Assembly (NCBI GenBank): GCA_023301335.1
Contig: JALZVA010000232.1
Coordinates: 1-5,009, forward strand
Source: Akkermansiaceae bacterium
GTDB taxonomy: Bacteria; Verrucomicrobiota; Verrucomicrobiia; Verrucomicrobiales; Akkermansiaceae
Length of the DNA stretch: 5,009 bases
Direction: 5' to 3'
The stretch's first letter is position 1, and each line of letters starts with the position of its first letter. Made by a program: the position numbers and the translations under genes. This document shows, in pieces, positions 1-5,009 of the stretch. Under the pieces are notes generated by a model. That model was not told the DNA's origin and searched no databases. It saw nothing but the letters and a program-made list of their open reading frames with translations.

Positions 1-426
1 GTCCTTTCTGATGACTCTGGGCTGGAGGTGGATGCTCTAGGAGGAGAACCTGGGGTGTATTCTTCTAGCTTTGGTGGAGAAGAGGGGAATCATGAAAAAA
101 ATAATGAGAGATTGATGCGGGAGTTAGAGAAGCTACCAGCAGGAAGCTCTCGTGCCGCCCGTTTTCGCTGTGTGATGGTATTGGCGGATGCGGGAAAAGT
201 GTTAGCTCATGTTGAAGGCGTGGTTGAGGGGCGCATTATCCAAGAAATGCAGGGGACTGGTGGCTTCGGATATGATCCCTTGTTTATTCCTGAAGGGTTT
301 GAAAAAACCTTTGCCGAACTGGGGAATGAGGTGAAGAATACGATGAGCCATCGAGGGCGAGCACTTACGAAGGTGTTAGCGTTCCTTGAGGAAAAGGAGA
401 GCGACTCCAACGCATCGGGAGAGTAA
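1..426 (+). CDS. rdgB: Non-canonical purine NTP pyrophosphatase (RdgB/HAM1 family), 3' part
   Basis: This is the C-terminal 141 residues of an ITP/dITP/XTP pyrophosphatase, a cytosolic house-cleaning enzyme that hydrolyses deaminated purine nucleoside triphosphates to monophosphate and pyrophosphate before they enter DNA or RNA. The reading frame is open from base 1 and ends with TAA at 424-426. The window opens just before the SDDSGLEVDALGG segment (codons 3-15), which holds the family's catalytic Asp. Further on, GTGGFGYDPLF (codons 85-95) and KNTMSHRGRAL (codons 112-122) are the substrate-binding signatures. Compared with E. coli RdgB (197 residues) roughly the first 65 residues are missing, including the N-terminal TGN motif; they lie upstream of the window. 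The GTG at base 28 is an internal valine codon, not a start. The last dozen residues (EEKESDSNASGE) are a polar tail beyond the conserved fold. A terminator-like hairpin follows, so it is probably transcribed separately from deoC. Family assignment is very secure. Confidence 0.96.
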   Translation, partial: VLSDDSGLEVDALGGEPGVYSSSFGGEEGNHEKNNERLMRELEKLPAGSSRAARFRCVMVLADAGKVLAHVEGVVEGRIIQEMQGTGGFGYDPLFIPEGFEKTFAELGNEVKNTMSHRGRALTKVLAFLEEKESDSNASGE

Positions 427-434
427 GAAGGAAT

Positions 435-461
435 AGGTGAATTCTAATTCGCTTTCTTTTT
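435..461 (+). terminator. Probable intrinsic terminator after rdgB
   Basis: Bases 435-442 (AGGTGAAT) can pair with 447-454 (ATTCGCTT) around a four-base loop (443-446, TCTA). The T-rich run TTTCTTTTT (453-461) shares its first two bases with the 3' arm. The hairpin starts 8 bases after the rdgB stop codon, as expected for a Rho-independent terminator. The stem contains two G-U pairs and only two G-C pairs, so it is weak; position and T-run are the main support. Confidence 0.45.
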
Positions 462-488
462 GAAATTCTTCGCCTGTCACGGAATAGA
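460..488 (+). promoter_or_regulatory. Candidate sigma-70-type promoter for the deoC unit
   Basis: TTGAAA at 460-465 matches five of six bases of the -35 consensus TTGACA. A poor -10 candidate, AATAGA (483-488), follows after 17 bases. The position directly after the rdgB terminator and about 50 bases before deoC is sensible, but the -10 box matches only three of six consensus bases. The 110-base gap must hold the promoter if deoC starts its own transcript; this is only the best candidate seen. Confidence 0.22.
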
Positions 489-536
489 GGATTATTGAAT
501 TGCGGCATAGCGTAGTCCTTTGTTAAACATTTTTAA

Positions 537-1448
537 ATGATGCCGAGTTTACCTGATTTATCTCAAATCCCTCCCATTGATCAGCGTGGTGTAGAGGAGC
601 GTGCCGCACGGATTCAGACGCGTAGTTTGAAAGGTGAGGGAAAACTTGCTGCGCTAAAATTAGCGGTGAGCATGTTAGATATAACGACTCTTGAAGGAGC
701 AGATTCGCCGGGGAAAGTGAGGCAGATGTGCATGAATGCGATGCGACCTGATGTGCGTGCTCCAGAGATCGGACCAGCGGCAGCGGTCTGTGTGTATCCG
801 TCAATGGTAAGCGTGGCTCGGAAGCTTATAGATAAGCACGCCTCGACGGTGAAAGTGGCGAGTGTTGCGACAGCTTTTCCTTCAGGACAGGCTCCACTGG
901 CTCTGCGGATAGAGGACACGAAGTTTGCTGTAGAGGCAGGTGCAGACGAAATTGATATGGTAATTAGCCGCGGGAAATTTTTATCGGGAAAATTTGAAGA
1001 GGTGTTTGAAGAGATCGTGCAGATTAAAGAAGCCTGTGGAGACGCGCACCTTAAGGTGATCCTTGAGACAGGAGAGTTACAGACATTTGATAATATCAGG
1101 ATTGCCAGTGAGCTAGCGATGGGCGCAGGTGCAGATTTTATCAAGACCTCGACGGGTAAAGTAGGAGTCAATGCAACTCTCCCTAACACCTTAGTGATGC
1201 TCCAGGCTATCCGTGACTATTATCGCAGGACTGGGCGTATGGTGGGGATGAAACCAGCGGGGGGGATTAGTAAGGCGAAGCTAGCTTTACAATACCTGAT
1301 TATGGTGAGAGAGATTCTGGGTAAGGAGTGGCTAAGCTCAGATTGGTTTCGCTTTGGCGCGAGCTCGCTGACCACTGACCTTTTGATGCAATTGCGAAAA
1401 CAATCAACAGGGAACTACCAGAGTAACTGTTATTTTTCTAAAGACTAA
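537..1448 (+). CDS. deoC: Deoxyribose-phosphate aldolase (DERA, eukaryote-like long form)
   Basis: A 303-residue class I aldolase that cleaves 2-deoxyribose-5-phosphate into glyceraldehyde-3-phosphate and acetaldehyde in deoxynucleoside catabolism. It is a cytosolic TIM barrel. The Schiff-base lysine is K203 in FIKTSTGK (201-208), the second active-site lysine is K239 in GMKPAGGI (237-244), and the catalytic Asp is D140 in ADEIDMVI (136-143). Other matches are LDITTLEG (47-54), AAVCVYPS (82-89) and FRFGASSL (271-278). The N-terminal segment before the barrel and the WL..DWFRFGAS...D region resemble animal DERA (about 318 residues) more than the shorter 259-residue E. coli enzyme. Two ATG codons stand in tandem (537 and 540) without a Shine-Dalgarno sequence; either could start the protein, and no earlier start is needed since homology begins around residue 8. 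The ALDH gene begins 9 bases downstream, so the product acetaldehyde and its probable oxidase are co-transcribed. The tail SNCYFSKD (296-303) is not a feature I recognise. Confidence 0.96.
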   Translation: MMPSLPDLSQIPPIDQRGVEERAARIQTRSLKGEGKLAALKLAVSMLDITTLEGADSPGKVRQMCMNAMRPDVRAPEIGPAAAVCVYPSMVSVARKLIDKHASTVKVASVATAFPSGQAPLALRIEDTKFAVEAGADEIDMVISRGKFLSGKFEEVFEEIVQIKEACGDAHLKVILETGELQTFDNIRIASELAMGAGADFIKTSTGKVGVNATLPNTLVMLQAIRDYYRRTGRMVGMKPAGGISKAKLALQYLIMVREILGKEWLSSDWFRFGASSLTTDLLMQLRKQSTGNYQSNCYFSKD

Positions 1449-1457
1449 GTTAAAAAA

Positions 1458-2921
1458 ATGAGTGATTTTAGTAAATTTACCGATTCTAACAATGATGAGG
1501 CCGCGTTAGAAAATACGTCCTTGGTCGATCTTAGAGAACGATATGACCTTTATATAGATGGAGGATGGCTAGCTCCAGAAGAGGGGGAGTATATGGACAC
1601 TATAAACCCTGCTACGGGGAAAAAATTAGCAGAGGTGGCTGTAGCTAGTGTCGGAGATGTTGATTTAGCTGTGCAGGCTGCACGCTCAGCCTATGAAGGC
1701 GAGTGGGGTTATATGTCGGGCTTAGAGAGGGGGAAGCTCTTGTTCCGCTTAGCACGTTTGATTCAAGAAAGATCTAGGGAATTTGCTGTGTTAGAGACTT
1801 TGGATGGAGGAAAGCCGATTCGCGAGAGTCGAGACATCGATCTCCCATTGGTAGCCTCTCACTTTTTTTACCATGCAGGATGGGCTGATAAGTTAGAGTT
1901 TGCTTTTCCGGGAAGGAGTGTCAGATCTTTAGGGGTCTGTGCGCAGGTTATACCGTGGAATTTCCCTCTATTGATGGCGGCGTGGAAAATTGCTCCAGCT
2001 CTAGCATGTGGTAATACAGTGGTGCTGAAGCCCGCTGAGACGACTTCGCTATCGGTGTTGAGACTCATGGATCTATTTGAAGAAGCGGGGTTCCCTCCAG
2101 GAGTGGTGAATATCGTGACGGGGGCAGAGGAAACAGGGAAATCATTGTTGAATCATCCCGACGTGGATAAGGTCGCTTTCACAGGCTCCACAGAGGTAGG
2201 CAAAGAGATTCAACGTCAGCTTGCCGGGACGCATAAACGATTCACTTTGGAGTTAGGCGGGAAAGCAGCTCAGATAGTCTTTGAGGATGCAGCGATCGAT
2301 CAAGCTGTAGAAGGGGTGATAAATGGAATATTTTTTAATCAAGGTCATGTCTGCTGTGCTGGGTCACGCCTGTTAGTGCAGGAAGGTGTCTATCAAGAGG
2401 TGGTGGATAAATTAAAGGAACGGATGAATCAATTAGTGATTGGCGATCCGCTCGATAAGAATACAGACATTGGGGCGATCCATTCCTCTCAGCAGCTTGC
2501 CCGTATCTCGGAGCTCGTTGCATGTGGAGAGGCAGAGGGCTGTGAACTCTGGGACTCAGGTCAAGAGCTACCAAAAGAAGGAAGTTGGTATAGACCAACA
2601 TTGCTGTTAGATTGTGCTCAGAGCCATCGTGTGGTGCAGGAGGAAATTTTTGGTCCAGTGCTTACTGTGCAGAGTTTTCGGACACCTCAGGAAGCTATCG
2701 ATAAAGCTAATAACACTCCTTATGGGCTATCTGGAGGAGTCTGGACGGATAAGGGGGCTAAGAGCTTCAGCATTACTTCTGAGATTCGAGCAGGTGTCCT
2801 GTGGGCAAACACGTTTAACAAACTTGATCCCTGTTCACCCTTTGGAGGCTATAAAGAAAGTGGGATAGGCAGAGAAGGAGGCGTGCATGGACTAGCCCCG
2901 TATGTAGAAATAGGATTTTAA
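1458..2921 (+). CDS. Catalytically intact NAD(P)-dependent aldehyde dehydrogenase
   Basis: A 487-residue member of the ALDH superfamily, which oxidises aldehydes to carboxylic acids with NAD(P)+ in the cytosol. All key positions are present. VIPWNFPLL (164-172) holds N168 of the oxyanion hole. VVLKPAE (188-194) holds cofactor-binding K191. FTGSTEVG (241-248) is the cofactor loop. LELGGK (264-269) holds the general base E265. NQGHVCCAGSR (294-304) holds the nucleophile, C299 by alignment with ALDH2, with C300 beside it. EEIFGP (395-400) contacts the nicotinamide ribose. The C-terminal FGGYKESGIGREGG (462-475) is the dimer/tetramer region. Full length is normal for the family, with a polar N-terminal extension of about 25 residues before the conserved YIDGGW. 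It starts 9 bases after deoC in an A-rich, Shine-Dalgarno-free leader. From this context acetaldehyde is the likely substrate (inference). It resembles the catalytic N-terminal half of ALDH16 proteins; exact substrate and subfamily cannot be settled by reading. Confidence 0.93.
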   Translation: MSDFSKFTDSNNDEAALENTSLVDLRERYDLYIDGGWLAPEEGEYMDTINPATGKKLAEVAVASVGDVDLAVQAARSAYEGEWGYMSGLERGKLLFRLARLIQERSREFAVLETLDGGKPIRESRDIDLPLVASHFFYHAGWADKLEFAFPGRSVRSLGVCAQVIPWNFPLLMAAWKIAPALACGNTVVLKPAETTSLSVLRLMDLFEEAGFPPGVVNIVTGAEETGKSLLNHPDVDKVAFTGSTEVGKEIQRQLAGTHKRFTLELGGKAAQIVFEDAAIDQAVEGVINGIFFNQGHVCCAGSRLLVQEGVYQEVVDKLKERMNQLVIGDPLDKNTDIGAIHSSQQLARISELVACGEAEGCELWDSGQELPKEGSWYRPTLLLDCAQSHRVVQEEIFGPVLTVQSFRTPQEAIDKANNTPYGLSGGVWTDKGAKSFSITSEIRAGVLWANTFNKLDPCSPFGGYKESGIGREGGVHGLAPYVEIGF

Positions 2922-2935
2922 CCAGAGAGATTACG

Positions 2936-3787
2936 ATGGAAGATAGAAGTGTCATAAAGAAAACATACAAGCTATTCATAGGAGGAAAGTTTCCTCGATC
3001 AGAATCGGGAAGGACCTATAGGCTCGTAAATGGAGAGGGGGATGTCATTTGTAATGTTTCTCAAGCCAGTAAAAAAGACGTTAGAAATGCGGTGGTAGAA
3101 GGGCGTGGCGCAGCAAAAGGATGGGGTGATACTTCCGCTTTTTTACGGAGCCAAATCATTTACCGTATTGCGGAGATGTTAGAGAGTAGGTTTGTACAGT
3201 TTGTGCAAGAGCTTACATCGGAAGGAGTGAGCCCTGAGGTCGCGGCAAGGGAGGTAAGCGAGGCGATCGATTTAGTCGTGCATTATGCAGGATGGTGTGA
3301 TAAGTATCAGGCCCTGTTCTCTTCCGTGAATCCCGTGAGCAGTCCACATTATAATATGTCCACACAGGAAGCAATGGGTGTGGTGGCCGTGGTGGCCCCA
3401 GAGGAAAGTAGTTTATTAGGTGTGTTATCAGCGATACTTCCTGTGATAGTCGGAGGGAATAGTTGCGTGCTTTTAGCCTCTTATATGATGCCGGTCAGCG
3501 CGATCACTCTTGCGGAGGTTGTCGCGACCTCAGATGTTCCTGCTGGTGTGGTGAATATTCTAACTGGAATGAGGTCCGAGCTTTTACCTGTGATGGCGAG
3601 TCATATGGACGTGAACGCATTACTGCTCTGCTCAGGCGAGATTGAAGAGCGTAAATTAGCACGCGAATTAGGAGCGGAAAATCTAAAGAGGGTGATCCTT
3701 AGAGATGATGCCGCACTACACCAAAGCCCCTACCATATTCTTGATTTCCAAGAGGTGAAGACCACTTGGCATCCGATAGGGCAGTAG
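2936..3787 (+). CDS. Half-length aldehyde dehydrogenase homologue, probable pseudoenzyme (ALDH16 C-terminal-domain-like)
   Basis: A 283-residue protein that aligns with the cofactor-domain half of ALDH. YKLFIGGKFPRSESGR (11-26) matches the usual N-terminal YIDGGW region. HYAGWCDK (116-123) matches FYHAGWADK of its neighbour, and VPAGVVNILTG (201-211) matches its PPGVVNIVTG. The chemistry is lost: the PWNFP position reads PEESS (155-159, Asn to Glu), the LKPAE position reads LLASY (179-183, Lys to Leu), the LELGG glutamate is replaced around VILRD (253-257), and the Cys-bearing catalytic domain is absent. The protein ends FQEVKTTWHPIGQ, which I recall as a conserved ending of a family of short ALDH-like proteins, so this looks like a natural short form and not decay. 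Only 62 bases separate its stop from cysH, leaving no room for a lost 3' half. It starts 14 bases after the catalytic ALDH gene, with a weak GAGAGA motif before ATG. Probable role: structural or regulatory partner of the upstream ALDH (inference). Confidence 0.82.
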   Translation: MEDRSVIKKTYKLFIGGKFPRSESGRTYRLVNGEGDVICNVSQASKKDVRNAVVEGRGAAKGWGDTSAFLRSQIIYRIAEMLESRFVQFVQELTSEGVSPEVAAREVSEAIDLVVHYAGWCDKYQALFSSVNPVSSPHYNMSTQEAMGVVAVVAPEESSLLGVLSAILPVIVGGNSCVLLASYMMPVSAITLAEVVATSDVPAGVVNILTGMRSELLPVMASHMDVNALLLCSGEIEERKLARELGAENLKRVILRDDAALHQSPYHILDFQEVKTTWHPIGQ

Positions 3788-3790
3788 AAA

Positions 3791-3849
3791 CGGAAAGAGG
3801 ATATCGTTAAGAGACGAGCTTTCCAGGGGGAGACAGGGAGGGGAGAGTG
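3791..3849 (-). terminator. Convergent junction: weak nested hairpin and pyrimidine-rich tract downstream of cysH
   Basis: The 62 bases between the two converging genes hold an inverted repeat GGAAAG (3792-3797)/CTTTCC (3819-3824) with a smaller one, TCGT (3804-3807)/ACGA (3814-3817), nested inside. Beside it, 3825-3848 is almost pure purine on the + strand (one C in 24 bases). The cysH transcript therefore reads as a C-rich, G-poor stretch straight after its stop codon, the kind of sequence Rho prefers. There is no good T-run on either strand, so an intrinsic terminator is not convincing. Rho-dependent termination of cysIH is possible but is an inference. Confidence 0.22.
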
Positions 3850-4578
3850 TTAGATTTGAAAATCCGGTACGTGTAGTCCACATTCGTAGCCTTTTCCGTT
3901 GAAGCGGGTTTGCTCGGGAGTCATTCCTTTTTCTAAGGGGATAGTAGAGTGATGGTCTCCCATAGTCACATAGCCTTTCTGCTCCAGCGGATGTCTTGGG
4001 AGGTGGTGCTTGAAGAAGTAGTTTGAAACTTGGGCGTCTGCCCAATCAAGAATAGGGTAAACTTTTGTTTTACTTCCTTGTTGTTCCGCAAAGGCACGAT
4101 CTGCACGGCTAGAGGACTGGCAACGGCGTAAGCCTGAGAGCCAAATGTCTCCGCCAAGCTCTTTCATTCCTCGGGCCATTGGCTCTACTTTATTGAGTAG
4201 AGCGTATTTTTTATTCCCGTCTTCACCTTGTTCCCATAATTTACCATAGATAGCCTCTTGGTGCGAGGCTGTCATGTTAGGGAGATAAATGTGTAGGTTG
4301 AGGTCGAGTTGTTCTTTAAGCTGTTCGATGTAATGGTAGGTCTCAGGAAAGAGATAGCCAGTATCAACGAAGATAATAGGAATAGCTGGAGCGTACTCAG
4401 CAATGAGGTGTAGCATCACTGCTGCCTGAAGTCCAAAGCTAGTGCTAGCGACAATACGCTTTCCGTAAGCTTCATGGAGGTAAGCGATACGTTCCCCAGC
4501 GTTTTTAGCGACTAAGGTTTCTGCAATAGATTTTGTTTCTAGCACCGTTGAATACAGTAAAGGTTTGTTGCTAAACAC
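3850..4578 (-). CDS. cysH: Phosphoadenosine phosphosulfate (PAPS) reductase
   Basis: A 242-residue thioredoxin- or glutaredoxin-dependent reductase that converts PAPS to sulfite and adenosine 3',5'-bisphosphate in cytosolic assimilatory sulfate reduction. STSFGLQAAVMLH (45-57) is the phosphate-binding loop region; VDTGYLFPETY (71-81), YGKLWEQG (111-118) and NKVEPMARGMKEL (129-141) follow E. coli CysH closely; the catalytic cysteine is C233 in ECGLH (232-236). The two cysteine pairs that bind [4Fe-4S] in APS reductases are missing: the CC position is Y125-A126 and the CxxC position is D208...S211. This points to PAPS, not APS, as substrate. An unpaired cysteine, C153, sits in GLRRCQSSSR where E. 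coli has RREQSGSR. Length matches E. coli (244). The start is GTG, whose G is also the last base of the cysI stop (TAGTG), indicating translational coupling; no Shine-Dalgarno motif is visible. A second GTG, codon 12, is a less likely start. Confidence 0.95.
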   Translation of the reverse strand: MFSNKPLLYSTVLETKSIAETLVAKNAGERIAYLHEAYGKRIVASTSFGLQAAVMLHLIAEYAPAIPIIFVDTGYLFPETYHYIEQLKEQLDLNLHIYLPNMTASHQEAIYGKLWEQGEDGNKKYALLNKVEPMARGMKELGGDIWLSGLRRCQSSSRADRAFAEQQGSKTKVYPILDWADAQVSNYFFKHHLPRHPLEQKGYVTMGDHHSTIPLEKGMTPEQTRFNGKGYECGLHVPDFQI

Positions 4579-5009
4579 TAGGAAGTGCTAGCTTCAGGCT
4601 TAAGATTTTTATGGAAATCAGCGCCATTTTCGGTGGCGGCTATGTAGCCAGCACGAATAACAAAGTCTCCAAACTTCTCTCCTTCTTCACGTGTTTTTGC
4701 GTAGTCCTCGATGATAGGACGGAGAAGGGTGACAATCTCCTCACGTGTAATCGCTTCACGGTAGAGTTTATTGAGACGATCTCCTGCGTGTCCTCCTCCA
4801 AGGTACATATTATACTTTCCTGGTGCACGCCCGACGAAAGCGATTTCAGAAAGGAAAGGTCTTCCGCAGCCGTTAGGGCAGCCTGTCATACGGATGGTGA
4901 TGGCGTCATGCCTGAGGCCAGCCTCTTCGAGAATCTCTTCAATGTTAGTAACGGCAAGAGGGAGGTAACGCTCGGCTTCTGCAAGAGCTAGTCCACAAGT
5001 AGGTAGAGA
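4578..5009 (-). CDS. cysI: Assimilatory sulfite reductase hemoprotein (beta) subunit, C-terminal part
   Basis: The last 143 codons of a siroheme and [4Fe-4S] sulfite reductase that reduces sulfite to sulfide by six electrons. The frame is open through the window edge at 5009, so the start lies outside. Reading inward from the edge it gives SLPTCGLALAEAERYLPLAV, then an ITIRMTGCPNGCGRP segment. The C of PTC is the second ligand of the first cysteine pair, and GCPNGC holds the second pair (CxxxC) that binds the cluster bridged to siroheme. After these come AFVGRAPGKYNMYLGGGHAGDRL, ITREEIV and FGDFVIRAGYI, matching the E. coli CysI C-terminus (GKAPGRYNLHLGG, ITEPEIL, FGDFTVRAGII). The ATG at 4889 is an internal methionine in RMTGCPNGC, not a start. 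The short tail FHKNLKPEASTS replaces the E. coli ending. It is followed by cysH with a one-base overlap, so the two consecutive sulfur-assimilation enzymes are made together. CysI versus a ferredoxin-dependent homologue cannot be fully separated from this fragment. Confidence 0.93.
   Translation of the reverse strand, partial: SLPTCGLALAEAERYLPLAVTNIEEILEEAGLRHDAITIRMTGCPNGCGRPFLSEIAFVGRAPGKYNMYLGGGHAGDRLNKLYREAITREEIVTLLRPIIEDYAKTREEGEKFGDFVIRAGYIAATENGADFHKNLKPEASTS

Noticed and set aside
614..1189. A 191-codon open frame on the - strand opposite deoC
   Set aside because: It lies wholly within a well-conserved aldolase gene, its translation has no recognisable motif, and it is explained by codon bias of the real gene.
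2936..3787. Half-length ALDH gene as a decayed pseudogene
   Set aside because: The frame is intact, the catalytic losses are substitutions consistent with a stable pseudoenzyme, the C-terminus ends in what looks like a family-typical WHPIG ending, and there is no downstream remnant in the 62 bases before cysH.
537..3787. Bacterial microcompartment aldehyde module
   Set aside because: DeoC-type aldolases and aldehyde dehydrogenases occur in some microcompartment loci, but no shell protein gene is present and neither ALDH shows an obvious encapsulation peptide.
3826..3843. G-quadruplex in the intergenic G runs
   Set aside because: Only three G runs of three or more are present, one short of a standard intramolecular quadruplex.
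4611..4991. A 126-codon + strand open frame opposite cysI
   Set aside because: It is antisense to the conserved cluster-binding region of sulfite reductase; the translation is Cys/Ser-rich with no domain signature.
1..5009. Mobile elements, CRISPR arrays, tRNA or rRNA genes, riboswitches
   Set aside because: No transposase, terminal inverted repeats, spaced direct repeats or recognisable structured RNA were seen, and the longest gap is only 110 bases.

Overview
The window is compact bacterial chromosomal DNA: five protein genes fill almost all of it, gaps are short (110, 9, 14 and 62 bases), and one gene pair overlaps by a single base. Base composition is near 50% GC. The three genes of the deo cluster lack strong Shine-Dalgarno sequences, and at least two of them have A-rich leaders. 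There is no mobile element, tRNA, rRNA or CRISPR array. No marker fixes the taxon. The deoC-ALDH-half-ALDH cluster and the weak ribosome binding sites would suit a member of the Verrucomicrobiota/PVC group or another Gram-negative environmental bacterium, but this is a weak inference.

Left part, + strand. Bases 1-426 are the 3' part of rdgB (ITP/XTP pyrophosphatase), followed by a plausible intrinsic terminator. A 110-base gap then leads into a tight three-gene unit. It holds a eukaryote-like deoxyribose-phosphate aldolase (deoC, 537-1448), a full-length catalytically intact aldehyde dehydrogenase (1458-2921), and a 283-residue half-length aldehyde dehydrogenase homologue (2936-3787) that has lost every catalytic position and has no cysteine-bearing catalytic domain. 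The probable logic is deoxyribose-5-phosphate to glyceraldehyde-3-phosphate plus acetaldehyde, then acetaldehyde to acetate. The pseudo-dehydrogenase probably acts as a structural partner. Together the two ALDH products look like the two halves of an ALDH16-type protein encoded separately.

Right part, - strand. A second, convergent operon carries the end of the sulfite reductase hemoprotein gene cysI (4578 to beyond 5009) and a complete PAPS reductase gene cysH (3850-4578). They are joined by a TAGTG stop/start overlap. These enzymes perform consecutive steps of assimilatory sulfate reduction (PAPS to sulfite to sulfide). The convergent junction at 3788-3849 holds a weak nested inverted repeat and a pyrimidine-rich tract on the cysH transcript side.

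The item most worth a second look is the split catalytic/pseudo-catalytic ALDH pair next to deoC. The rest is ordinary housekeeping and catabolic content.
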